Of a stretch of DNA of 52,936 nucleotides, positions 39,144 to 47,928 are shown one piece after another. The stretch is from Nocardia jiangxiensis NBRC 101359 (GTDB lineage: Bacteria > Actinomycetota > Actinomycetes > Mycobacteriales > Mycobacteriaceae), in assembly GCF_000308615.1 (NCBI RefSeq), contig NZ_BAGB01000011.1:1-52936 (forward strand), read 5' to 3'. Position numbers and translations under genes: made by a program. The notes beneath the pieces are model-generated. The model was not told where the DNA came from and made no database searches. It was given only the letters and a program-made list of their open reading frames with translations. Each line of letters starts with the position of its first letter. Position 1 is the stretch's first letter.

Positions 39144-39171
39144 TTTCTGCCTCCGCTCCGCTCCGGCGGGG
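39144..39171 (+). repeat. REP-like repeat variant directly after the deacetylase stop
   Basis: This copy is a near match to the 28-base unit in the orientation TTTCTGCCTCCGCTCCGCTC then CGGCGGGG, starting at the base after TAA. The core differs by GCGAAGC to GCGGAGC. Confidence 0.7.
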
Positions 39172-39229
39172 TCGGGGTTGGCGTTGTCAGGGGTGAGCGG
39201 AACTCGGGTGACTCCACGTGTCGGGGAGG

Positions 39230-39970
39230 CTATTCGGATGCGGCCCAGTCCACGGCCACGGACTCCCCGCGGTCGACGGTGAAGAACGCGACCTCCAGAT
39301 GTCTGCCCCGATCGACCAGTTCGATCGCGGACAGCGGGACCGGCTGGATGATGCGGACCCACCAGGGGTGGGGTTCGTCCCAGGCACGCAGTTCCAGGTC
39401 CAGGCGCAGGACCGGGTCGTCGCGACCGGTGTAGTCGGCGGCGACGGGACTGGCCGCGAGCACCGTGGCATCGGCGCGACGGCCGTTGGCGAGGATCTTG
39501 GCGATGGCGACGCGGGTGGTCTCCTGCGGTCCGGGGGCGTACAGCACCACGCGGTCGCGATCGCCCGGATCCACCCGGCAGCCGACGACGTCGCCGGGCT
39601 GCATCGCGGCCAGTTCGGTTTCCCCGATGCGCTGGCGGATCCGGGTCTCGTAGGGCTGGTGGTCATCGATGTGAATGCGAATCCAGAACCGGTGCCCGGC
39701 CTCGGTCCGGCTGCCCGCGATGCGATTTTCGCCGTCCCGCATCACCACCGACGGCCCGGCGAACGGTGGCATCCGGCACGGCCGCGCCCCGAGGATCGTC
39801 GCGGTGCCCGCGAGCCCGCGCATCAACACCTCGCGCTGAGCCGGTTCGGACAGGGCGCCGTGCCGCATCGCCGAGCCGTGTGATCCGAACAACGCCGACC
39901 ATCGGCCGAACGGACCGGTAGGAGTGCTCGAAATCACCGGTGCTGATCGTTCGCCAGCTCGCTCCCGCAT
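39230..39970 (-). CDS. Hypothetical protein with two similar beta-rich domains
   Basis: This is a 246-residue soluble protein that I do not recognise. After a basic N-terminus (about 50 residues) there are two apparent repeats. Each opens with an ATxLGA/ATVLAA strand (GTATILGARP, DATVLAASPV), contains a HRFWIRIHID / HPWWVRIIQP strand and ends in a DPGDRDRVVLY / DRGESVAVDW turn. The pattern suggests a duplicated OB- or SH3-like fold. There is no signal peptide. ATG 39970 lies six bases after TACCGT, so leaderless. It is tail-to-tail with the deacetylase gene and divergent from serC, 154 bases away. Confidence 0.7.
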   Translation of the reverse strand: MRERAGERSAPVISSTPTGPFGRWSALFGSHGSAMRHGALSEPAQREVLMRGLAGTATILGARPCRMPPFAGPSVVMRDGENRIAGSRTEAGHRFWIRIHIDDHQPYETRIRQRIGETELAAMQPGDVVGCRVDPGDRDRVVLYAPGPQETTRVAIAKILANGRRADATVLAASPVAADYTGRDDPVLRLDLELRAWDEPHPWWVRIIQPVPLSAIELVDRGRHLEVAFFTVDRGESVAVDWAASE

Positions 39971-39976
39971 GCATCA

Positions 39977-39982
39977 ACGGTA
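39977..39982 (-). promoter_or_regulatory. -10 element of leaderless hypothetical gene
   Basis: TACCGT on the minus strand ends six bases before ATG 39970. Confidence 0.5.
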
Positions 39983-40042
39983 GCCAAAATATGAGCTGCA
40001 TCATGGCATTTCGGAGAACTACGCGAAGCGATCCCGGATTAG

Positions 40043-41251
<1,209 letters not shown>

Positions 41252-41319
41252 GCGAATGCGACAGGGGGTTCGGATGTTTCAGCGGATTTCGGCCATTGAA
41301 TGGCGATCCGGCCCGGTCG

Positions 41320-41334
41320 CGAACATGCTGTTCG
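41320..41334. promoter_or_regulatory. Inverted repeat upstream of sepH
   Basis: CGAACA-TGC-TGTTCG is a perfect 6-bp inverted repeat with a three-base spacer, just upstream of the putative sepH promoter. It resembles a LexA box but has the wrong spacing. Confidence 0.35.
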
Positions 41335-41356
41335 AAGCGCGCTGAATTGAACAAGA

Positions 41357-41392
41357 TAGCGTGCGCGGAAGTCTCCCGGGAGATTTCCGCGC
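41357..41392 (+). promoter_or_regulatory. sepH -10 box and 30-bp palindrome
   Basis: TAGCGT (41357-41362) is followed by a 30-bp palindrome (41363-41392) centred on CCCGGG. GCGCGGAAGTCTCCC pairs with GGGAGATTTCCGCGC, with a single G-T mismatch. The predicted transcription start falls inside it, about 125 bases before the sepH GTG. Confidence 0.6.
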
Positions 41393-41492
41393 GCGTGTCC
41401 TGCCACATGAATCTCAGAAGTGCACTACTGTTCCAGAACGTGGGCGGTGTCGCGAGCCTTGCTGTGATCGACGCGGCGATAAGGAGGTAACG

Positions 41493-42683
41493 GTGCGTGA
41501 GCTTCGAGTGATCGGTCTGACGCCCGATTCCGCGCACATCGTGTGCATCGATCCCGAGTCCGGACAGAAGTACCGGCTCGCCGCCGACGAGAAACTGCGC
41601 GCTGCCGCCCGAGGAGACCTTGCCCGATTCGGCCAGATCGAGATCGAAACGGAAGCGACTATGCGTCCTCGCGATATCCAGGCCCGTATCCGTGCCGGTG
41701 CATCGGTGGAGCAGGTAACCGAGGAATCCGGAATGCCGCTGAGCCGCGTGGAGCGGTTCGCCTATCCGGTTCTGCTGGAGCGCGCGCGGGCCGCGGAGCT
41801 GGCGCAGAAGGCGCATCCGGTCCGCAAGGACGGTCCGGCCGTGGAAACTCTCATCGATGTGGTGTCGGCCGCCTTCGCCGAGCGCGGCCACAACATCGAT
41901 ATCGCCGAATGGGATGCCTGGAAGGACGAGAAGGGCTACTGGGTCGCCCAATTGCAGTGGCAGGCAGGTCGTTCGGTGATCGCCGCGCACTGGCGTTTCC
42001 AGCCCGACGCGCACGGCGGTTCGGTGACGCCGCTGGACGATCCGGCCAATGATCTGGTCGATCCCGATTTCGGCCGGGCGCTGCGTGGCCTGGCGACGAT
42101 ACTGCCCGAGCCCGCCGCCGAACAGCCCGCACCGGTCGAGCCCGTCACGCCGGTCGCGCCGACGCCTCCGCCGCTCGAGGAGCCCGCGGCGGTGACCGAG
42201 CGGGAGGCGAAGACCGAGGAGTACTTCGAGAAGCGCGCCGTCGGCGGGAGTTCGGTGCCGGTTACCGCCAAGCCGGCTCCGGCTGCCACGCCGCCTGCCG
42301 CGCCGTCGCGTGAACCGCAGGCCCCGGCCGCCGAGTACGCCGCGCCCGCGCGTGAGCAGTCGGCTCCGGCCGCACCGCCGTCGCGTGAGCAGGTCGAGCC
42401 CGCACCCGAACGCGCACAGCCGGCGGCGGCGAAGTCGACCAAGCCTGCCGCCGCGGCGAAGTCGACCCCGGCGCCCGCGGCGAAGCCGCCCGCTGCGGCC
42501 ACGGCGAAGTCGGTTCCCGCTGCTGCGGCGAAGGCGGCGCCCGCCGCGGCCGCAGCGGGGCAGCCCGCCGCCGAGGAGACCAAACAGCCCGCCAAGCAGG
42601 CGCGGCCCAAGGCCAAGCGCGGCAAGGCGCCCATGCCGTCCTGGGAAGACGTCCTGCTGGGAGTGCGCAGCTCGGGTCACTGA
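41493..42683 (+). CDS. sepH: Septation protein SepH
   Basis: This is a 396-residue cell-division protein. The N-terminal DUF3071 domain (MRELRVIGLTPDSAHIVC to about residue 170) includes the helix-turn-helix MRPRDIQARIRAGASVEQVT and ESGMPLSRVERF (about 57-90). A long Ala/Pro/Lys-rich disordered tail follows, ending in the conserved PSWEDVLLGVRSSG motif. SepH stimulates FtsZ assembly at division septa in Streptomyces and Mycobacterium (Rv0883c). GTG 41493 has AAGGAGGT at 41481-41488. A 30-bp palindrome covers its presumed promoter. It lies next to serC in the same orientation, but 240 bases apart, so is probably transcribed separately. Confidence 0.92.
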   Translation: MRELRVIGLTPDSAHIVCIDPESGQKYRLAADEKLRAAARGDLARFGQIEIETEATMRPRDIQARIRAGASVEQVTEESGMPLSRVERFAYPVLLERARAAELAQKAHPVRKDGPAVETLIDVVSAAFAERGHNIDIAEWDAWKDEKGYWVAQLQWQAGRSVIAAHWRFQPDAHGGSVTPLDDPANDLVDPDFGRALRGLATILPEPAAEQPAPVEPVTPVAPTPPPLEEPAAVTEREAKTEEYFEKRAVGGSSVPVTAKPAPAATPPAAPSREPQAPAAEYAAPAREQSAPAAPPSREQVEPAPERAQPAAAKSTKPAAAAKSTPAPAAKPPAAATAKSVPAAAAKAAPAAAAAGQPAAEETKQPAKQARPKAKRGKAPMPSWEDVLLGVRSSGH

Positions 42684-42903
42684 TTTCCGGCGTCGCACAG
42701 CGGAATTCCCGCCGGGCCGCGGGATCCGGCACTGGCCTGTACCTCCGGTGAAACCGGCCTTGACACGCGCACGCTTCATCCGAAGCGCACCTTTTCGGTC
42801 TGCCGGAGGGTAGATTTTTCTCATAGCGCCCAGGTATTTCGGGCGGGCACCATGTGGATCACGGGTCGGATGTCATCCGACGCTGAGGTTGCTGTTGATT
42901 AGC

Positions 42904-42909
42904 TATGCT
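42904..42909 (+). promoter_or_regulatory. -10 box of the DUF6928 gene
   Basis: TATGCT in the context TTAGCTATGCT would initiate near 42916. This gives a short leader containing GGGAGGT before GTG 42940. Confidence 0.5.
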
Positions 42910-42939
42910 TACCCGTACGAAGATCGGGAGGTGTCGCAA

Positions 42940-43692
42940 GTGCCGTCTACTGCTTCGTCCCTCTGGTACGTCGACGCACCCGATCCGGTTGCGGTGCTTC
43001 GAGATCATCCGGATCCGGATCCGGCCGCCGCGCTCGCGCTGGCCCGACAGCTCAATCCGGACCTCGACGTGGTTCCGGCCGCCTCGGGAACCATGAAGGT
43101 CTGGGCCGGGCCCGATCCCGGTTCGATGTACATCGGCTGCTATCCGGGCGTCACCGTGGTGTGTACGACCCAGGCGGCGGTGTCGCGCCCGACGCGGCTG
43201 CCGGAATTGCTGGTCCGCCCGCTCGCCTCCGAACGCACCTATCTGATCTCCTACGACGTCGCGCACGGCTGGGGCGCGTTCGCCCATTGGGAGCGTGGGG
43301 AATTCCGCCGTTCGTTCAGTTCCACGCGAGTCGACATCCTCGAGGACGCGGGATTGCCGCAGGTGTGGGAGCGGTCGTACTGGGCGGGGGAGCATCCGCT
43401 GCGTTTGCTGCCCGGCGAATTCCCGGATCCGCAAACGCTGCCCTTCGACCCGACGGAATTCGCCGACGGGGCCAATGCCGAATGGCTCGGCTTCCGTTAT
43501 CGCGGCGGGGAACACGACGGCGCGCTCGTCCCGGACGATGTTCCGGTCTGCGGTTTCAGCCTGTTCCCGAAGGGACAGGCGCCGCAGCCGATCCGTCCGG
43601 AGGATCCGAAGGCCGAGCCGCACAACAGCGGTCGCTGGTTCGGCTGGCTACGCGGCCGCAACGGCGACCGCGTGCACGAGACGACGGCGTGA
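42940..43692 (+). CDS. DUF6928-type conserved hypothetical protein
   Basis: This is a 250-residue soluble protein beginning VPSTASSLWYVDAPDPVAVL, with GSMYIGCYPGVTVVCT (about 65-80), ISYDVAHGWGAFAHWERGEF and a C-terminal GFSLFPKGQ. This pattern is that of a family of unknown function common in Nocardia, Rhodococcus and Streptomyces. I believe it is DUF6928. There are no membrane segments or catalytic motifs. GTG 42940 has GGGAGGT at 42927-42933; GTG 42931 overlaps that site and is less likely. It ends nine bases before the converging DUF2537 gene. Confidence 0.72.
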   Translation: MPSTASSLWYVDAPDPVAVLRDHPDPDPAAALALARQLNPDLDVVPAASGTMKVWAGPDPGSMYIGCYPGVTVVCTTQAAVSRPTRLPELLVRPLASERTYLISYDVAHGWGAFAHWERGEFRRSFSSTRVDILEDAGLPQVWERSYWAGEHPLRLLPGEFPDPQTLPFDPTEFADGANAEWLGFRYRGGEHDGALVPDDVPVCGFSLFPKGQAPQPIRPEDPKAEPHNSGRWFGWLRGRNGDRVHETTA

Positions 43693-43701
43693 ATCGGTGA
43701 G

Positions 43702-44004
43702 CTAGGACGAGATCGCGACGAGCAGCAAGGCGATCCAGCCCAGCACGACTCCGACGGCGACACCCAGCAGGATCCACCGGACGACCGGCGTGTTGCGCCA
43801 GCGCCAGGCACTGGGCGTCGCGCCGCCGACCGCGACCAGATTCACCGCGACGGCCAACGTCCAATGGACCTGCGCCAGTGCGGCTCCGAACGCGTACACC
43901 CCGGCGGTGGCCAGCACCGCCACCAGGGCCGACACCGCGATCCCCGCCGCCCACGGCGTCGGTTCGGGATAGGCGCCGTAGCGGGCGCCCGGAGGCTGGT
44001 TCAC
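43702..44004 (-). CDS. DUF2537 membrane protein, Rv0882-like
   Basis: This is a 100-residue protein with a short cytoplasmic N-terminus (MNQPPGARYGAYPEPTPW) and three hydrophobic segments (about 20-42, 46-60, 74-97). It matches DUF2537 and Rv0882, also beside the Rv0881 methyltransferase. Function unknown. GTG 44004 overlaps the methyltransferase stop (GTGA), so it is translationally coupled. Confidence 0.8.
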   Translation of the reverse strand: MNQPPGARYGAYPEPTPWAAGIAVSALVAVLATAGVYAFGAALAQVHWTLAVAVNLVAVGGATPSAWRWRNTPVVRWILLGVAVGVVLGWIALLLVAISS

Positions 44005-44804
44005 GAGATGCGCACCCTTTCGTAGAAGGCCATCGCGGCGGCGGTGGCCACATTGAGCGAATCGGTGCCCGGCGTCATCGGGATGCGGGCGCGAATATCG
44101 GTGGCGGCCATGGCCGTCTCGGTCAGGCCCGGCCCCTCGGCCCCGAGCAGCAGCGCCACCCGGTCACCGGTCATCGCGCGGGCCAGTGTGGCCGCGGCCG
44201 GGTCGGGAGTCAATGCGATGATCTGGAATCCCTTGTCACGCAACGTTTCCAGACTGCCGGGCCAGTCCGGCAGCCGGGCGAACGGCACCCGCAGCACATG
44301 TCCCATCGACACCCGCACCGCGCGCCGGTACAGCGGATCGGCGCAGCGTTCGCCGAACAGCACCGCATCCGCGCCCAGGCCGGCCGCATTGCGGAAGATC
44401 GAGCCGATGTTCTCGTGATCGTTGACCCCCTCGAGCACCGCGACGGTGCGCGCCGAGGCCAGTATCTCGTCCAGTGCCGCTTCGTCGGGACGGCGAGCCG
44501 CGGCCAGCACGCCGCGATTGAGGTGGAACCCGACGATCTCGGCCATCACCTCCGCGGTGGCCCGGTAGTACGGGACGTCCACGCCGGTCAGATCCGCGGC
44601 CAGTTCCTCGTAGCGCCGCCCGACCCCCAGCAAACCGAACGGGGTGAACCGCGAACTCAGCATCCGCTGCACCACCACGACGCCCTCCGCGATCACATAT
44701 CCCTGCCGTCCGGGCAGATCCGGACGGCGATCCGCGGATTTGAGGTCGCGAAACGCCGCGACCCGCGGATCTGCGGGGTCTTCGATATCGATCACGTCGG
44801 CCAC
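44001..44804 (-). CDS. SpoU/TrmH-family RNA 2'-O-methyltransferase, Rv0881-like
   Basis: This is a 267-residue SPOUT enzyme. The N-terminal substrate-binding domain (LPGRQGYVIAEGVVVVQRML) is followed by the trefoil-knot methyltransferase domain: VLEGVNDHENIGSIFRNAAG (motif 1, with catalytic Arg), VALLLGAEGPGL (motif 2) and RIPMTPGTDSLNVATAAAMA (motif 3). The target RNA position is not evident. GTG 44804 (VADVIDIEDP) agrees with the M. tuberculosis homologue; the frame is open to 44903 but overlaps the divergent promoter. It is coupled to DUF2537. Confidence 0.9.
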   Translation of the reverse strand: MADVIDIEDPADPRVAAFRDLKSADRRPDLPGRQGYVIAEGVVVVQRMLSSRFTPFGLLGVGRRYEELAADLTGVDVPYYRATAEVMAEIVGFHLNRGVLAAARRPDEAALDEILASARTVAVLEGVNDHENIGSIFRNAAGLGADAVLFGERCADPLYRRAVRVSMGHVLRVPFARLPDWPGSLETLRDKGFQIIALTPDPAAATLARAMTGDRVALLLGAEGPGLTETAMAATDIRARIPMTPGTDSLNVATAAAMAFYERVRIS

Positions 44805-44953
44805 GATGCCCAATCCTGCCCTGCATCCGACCCGCCGCACCGCGCTGCCCTCCACACCTTGTGTTCCTGCCGACCCCGGACAACTATCGGGTTTCGCGAG
44901 CAACGATATGGTGAACAGTTAATTGGCTAACCCATCGAAACGGAAGAGGACGC

Positions 44954-45316
44954 ATGACCAAGCCTGAAGTCGAGTTCCAGGACGGCCCCGCGCCGAGCAC
45001 TCTGGTGGTCAAGGATCTTGTCCAGGGTGAGGGTGCGCAGGCAGCGCCCGGCGGCACCGTCGAGGTGCACTACGTGGGCGTGGAATACGACACCGGCGAG
45101 GAATTCGACTCCTCGTGGGGACGCGGCGAATCCATCACGTTCCCGCTGCGTGGCCTGATCCAGGGCTGGCAGGAGGGCATTCCGGGGATGAAGGTCGGCG
45201 GTCGCAGGCAGCTCACCATTCCGCCGGAGCAGGCGTACGGTCCGGTCGGCTCGGGGCATCCGCTCTCGGGCAAGACCCTGGTCTTCGTCATCGATCTGCT
45301 GAACGTCGTCAGCTAG
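44954..45316 (+). CDS. FKBP-type peptidyl-prolyl cis-trans isomerase
   Basis: This is a 120-residue single-domain FKBP without a signal peptide, so cytoplasmic. The fold is complete: VEVHYVGVEYDTGEEFDSSW, FPLRGLIQGWQEGIPGMKVG, RRQLTIPPEQAYG and LVFVIDLLNV. Pocket residues (Tyr, Phe, Asp in YVG/FDSSW, Ile-Trp in GLIQGW and Tyr in QAYG) are present. It catalyses proline isomerisation and assists folding. ATG 44954 has GGAAGAGGA upstream; TATGGT at 44907-44912 is a candidate -10. Confidence 0.93.
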   Translation: MTKPEVEFQDGPAPSTLVVKDLVQGEGAQAAPGGTVEVHYVGVEYDTGEEFDSSWGRGESITFPLRGLIQGWQEGIPGMKVGGRRQLTIPPEQAYGPVGSGHPLSGKTLVFVIDLLNVVS

Positions 45317-45361
45317 GCGTCCACCGGGGGCTCGTGTGCACGACCCGTTCCGCGCGGGTGA

Positions 45362-46714
45362 TCACCTGCCCGGGAATTCCAGAACCAGTCGCACCCCACC
45401 CAGGGCGCTGTCCTCGAAATAGGCTCGCCCGCCGTGCAACTGGGCCTGCTGGGCGACCAGCGCCAGGCCCAGTCCGGAACCGCCCTTGGTGGCCTGGCTG
45501 CCGCGAATGAACCGTTCGAAGACCGCATCCCGTTCCTGGGCGGGTATGCCGCACCCGTCGTCGTCGACCGAGATCAGCACGCCCGCGGGGGTGCGATGCG
45601 CGGCGACCAGCGCCCGGGTCGCGCCGCCGTGCCGGGCGGAATTGGTCAGGGCGTTGTCCACCGCCAGGCGCAGCCCGGTGGGCAGCCCGCGAATGATCAG
45701 CTCCGGATCGGTATCGATGCCCACGGTCAGATTCGGGAAGTGCCGCATGGCGTCGTGGGCGGACTGGTCGATCAGATCGCCCACATCGGTTTCCACGTGG
45801 TCGCGTTCGTTGGTGAGCTCACCGGCCGCGAGACGTTCGAGTGCGGCCAGGGTCGACTCGACGCGGGCCTGGCTGCGCTGCAGGTCGGCGAGGATCTCCG
45901 CACGCTGATCCGCGTCCAGGTCCAATGTGCGCAACACCTCGAGATCGGTGCGCATCGCCGTGAGCGGGGTACGCAGCTCATGAGCGGACACCGCCGCGAA
46001 ATCGCGGGCGGTCTCGAGTGCCGCGGCCGTTTCGGCCTGTGCCGCGCGCACGCGTTCCAGCAGCGAATTCACTGCTTCGGCAAGTTGTTCGGCCTCGCGC
46101 ACACCTGATCCGTCCACCGGGGTCTCGCCGTCGCCGGTGCCGCTGTGCTCACCGACCTGCCGGGTCAGATCCACGATCGGCCGCACCGCCCGGCCGCCGA
46201 ACATCCAGCCCAGCGCCGCCGCGGCGACCATCGCGAGTCCGGCCGCGGACAACACCCAGCGACGTTGTTCGCTGGTCGCGTGATAGGCGTCGTTCAGCGG
46301 AATACCCATCGAGACCACGCGGTCGGGCTGTTGATTCTCGGTGGTGGTCATGATCCGGTAGGGGGCGCCGTCGAGGGTGACGGTGTGCGAACCCGGATCC
46401 AGGCGCGGCAGTTGCATCAGGGTCGAGGCCGCGATCGTGCCGTCGTCGCGGACGGTCACCGCCAGATCCTTGCTCGGGGTGACCACCGAGAGCACCCCGG
46501 CCGCGATCACCGGCTGCATCAGCACGATGCGCGAGGCCACGTTCAGTTCCTGATCGGCCTGGGTGATCGCGTTGCGCTGGATGGCCACCATGGACAGCCA
46601 GCCCAGCAGGGCGGTGAGGATGATCGCGCCCAGTGCGGCGGCGGCCGCGACCCGGGTGCGCAGCGAGTACGAGGGACGTCGCCGACGCCGGGCCCGCGCC
46701 GCCGCGACGGTCAC
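45362..46714 (-). CDS. prrB: Sensor histidine kinase PrrB
   Basis: This is a 450-residue membrane kinase. TM1 is about 23-45, followed by an extracytoplasmic sensor of about 105 residues, TM2 about 152-173 and a HAMP region ([14 protein letters not shown]). The dimerisation/phosphoacceptor motif is [16 protein letters not shown] (His245). The N box is [13 protein letters not shown], the G1 box DDDGCGIP, the F box FERFIRG and the G2 box [10 protein letters not shown]. It is orthologous to Rv0902c of the essential PrrAB system, which responds to nitrogen limitation and early infection in mycobacteria. GTG 46714 overlaps the prrA stop (GTGA). Confidence 0.92.
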   Translation of the reverse strand: MTVAAARARRRRRPSYSLRTRVAAAAALGAIILTALLGWLSMVAIQRNAITQADQELNVASRIVLMQPVIAAGVLSVVTPSKDLAVTVRDDGTIAASTLMQLPRLDPGSHTVTLDGAPYRIMTTTENQQPDRVVSMGIPLNDAYHATSEQRRWVLSAAGLAMVAAAALGWMFGGRAVRPIVDLTRQVGEHSGTGDGETPVDGSGVREAEQLAEAVNSLLERVRAAQAETAAALETARDFAAVSAHELRTPLTAMRTDLEVLRTLDLDADQRAEILADLQRSQARVESTLAALERLAAGELTNERDHVETDVGDLIDQSAHDAMRHFPNLTVGIDTDPELIIRGLPTGLRLAVDNALTNSARHGGATRALVAAHRTPAGVLISVDDDGCGIPAQERDAVFERFIRGSQATKGGSGLGLALVAQQAQLHGGRAYFEDSALGGVRLVLEFPGR

Positions 46715-47427
46715 TTCGGCGCTCGCAACACGAACCCGACGCCGCGAATGGTGTGCAGCAACCGCGGTGTGCCGCCGGCCTCGAGTTTGCGGCGCAGATA
46801 GCCGACGAAGACGTCGACCACATTGGTGTCGGCGGCGAAGTCGTATCCCCACACCAGTTCGAGCAGGCGTTCGCGGCTCAGCACCACCCCGGCGTTGCGG
46901 GCCAGGGTCGACAGCAGTTCGAATTCCCGCTTGGTGAGGTCGATCTCCTCGCCGTTGAGCAGGGCGCGATATCCGGCCTCGTCCACCTCGAGCGGGCCGA
47001 CGGTGATCGCACCCGGGGTGAGCGGCACGGCGGTGTCGGTGCGGCGCAGCAGTGCCCGGATCCGGGCGACCAGTTCGGCCAGGACGAACGGTTTGACCAG
47101 ATAGTCGTCGGCGCCGGACTCCAGCCCGGCGATCCGGTCGTCCACCGAATTGCGCGCGGACAGAACACAGATGGGCACCTCGTTACCCATCGCCCGCAGC
47201 GCCGTGACCACCCCCGCGCCGTCCAGGACCGGCATGTTCATGTCCAGGACGAGCGCATCGGGGGCCTGCTCGGTCACACTGCGCAGCGCCTGAGCGCCGT
47301 CGCGGGCGATGATCACCCGGAACCCGGACAGCCGCAGGCCGCGCTCGACCGAGGCCAGCAGGTCCTCGTCGTCGTCGACCAGCAGAACCGTCGGATTGTC
47401 ATGGCTCGTCACCAGTACATTCTGCAC
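46711..47427 (-). CDS. prrA: Response regulator PrrA
   Basis: This is a 238-residue OmpR/PhoB-type regulator. The receiver domain has the acidic triad in LLVDDDED (about 16-22), phosphoacceptor Asp62 in [12 protein letters not shown], and YLVKPF. The winged-helix domain (about 140-236) contains [15 protein letters not shown] and [17 protein letters not shown], ending [14 protein letters not shown]. It closely resembles Rv0903c. Start GTG 47427 is the longest; GTG 47412 is a possible alternative. It is coupled to prrB. Confidence 0.92.
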   Translation of the reverse strand: MQNVLVTSHDNPTVLLVDDDEDLLASVERGLRLSGFRVIIARDGAQALRSVTEQAPDALVLDMNMPVLDGAGVVTALRAMGNEVPICVLSARNSVDDRIAGLESGADDYLVKPFVLAELVARIRALLRRTDTAVPLTPGAITVGPLEVDEAGYRALLNGEEIDLTKREFELLSTLARNAGVVLSRERLLELVWGYDFAADTNVVDVFVGYLRRKLEAGGTPRLLHTIRGVGFVLRAPK

Positions 47428-47460
47428 AGATGGACGCGCCGGGCCCGGAAAAACAGACCG

Positions 47461-47850
47461 TCAGTAATTGTGGCAACTGTCCGCGACGGCCTGGATGGTC
47501 CGCTGCAGGCTCGAGGACCGCGGATCGTTCTGGATCTGCTGCTGCGCCTCGGGATGCTGGGCCAGATACTGCTGCGCCTCGGCGCGGCGCTGCTGGATCG
47601 GCTCGTCGAACTTCGCCTTCAGCTGTGCCTTCTGACTGGGATTCGAGTCCAGGATCGAGGCCAGCTGCGGGTTCTTGGCGTGCAGCGCGCGGTCGACCTG
47701 ATCGAAGCTGCAGGTCGAATTCAGAAGGGGCGTAACCATATCCATCGGTGCGGCCGCGGCGAGACCGGGGGAGAGCAGGGCGGCGGCGGTGGCCAGGCCA
47801 CCGATCGCGAGGACGGTGCCGGTACGGCGGCGATTACGCAACGTGATCAT
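47461..47850 (-). CDS. Hemophore-related secreted protein
   Basis: This is a 129-residue protein with a signal peptide about 1-34 (TVLAIGGLATAAALLSPGLA then AAAP). The mature part is helical with two cysteines, at NSTCSF near the start and DSCHNY at the C-terminus, and an Ala/Gln-rich amphipathic middle (RRAEAQQYLAQHPEAQQQ). This is the pattern of the mycobacterial hemophore family (Rv0203-like), implicated in heme capture. Heme binding here is inferred. ATG 47850 has an AAGGA site. It lies directly upstream of prrA, separated by only 33 bases, on the opposite side of no clear terminator. Confidence 0.78.
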   Translation of the reverse strand: MITLRNRRRTGTVLAIGGLATAAALLSPGLAAAAPMDMVTPLLNSTCSFDQVDRALHAKNPQLASILDSNPSQKAQLKAKFDEPIQQRRAEAQQYLAQHPEAQQQIQNDPRSSSLQRTIQAVADSCHNY

Positions 47851-47928
47851 GTGAAGTCCTTCGACTCGGGGAACGCCCGAAACCCTAGGACCCCGCTCTG
47901 GGACGGATGTGAACCGATCCTGAGAAGA

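Noticed and set aside
41320..41334. LexA/SOS box upstream of sepH
   Set aside because: CGAACA-TGC-TGTTCG has five bases between GAAC and GTTC; the actinobacterial LexA box has four. Kept only as an unspecified inverted repeat.
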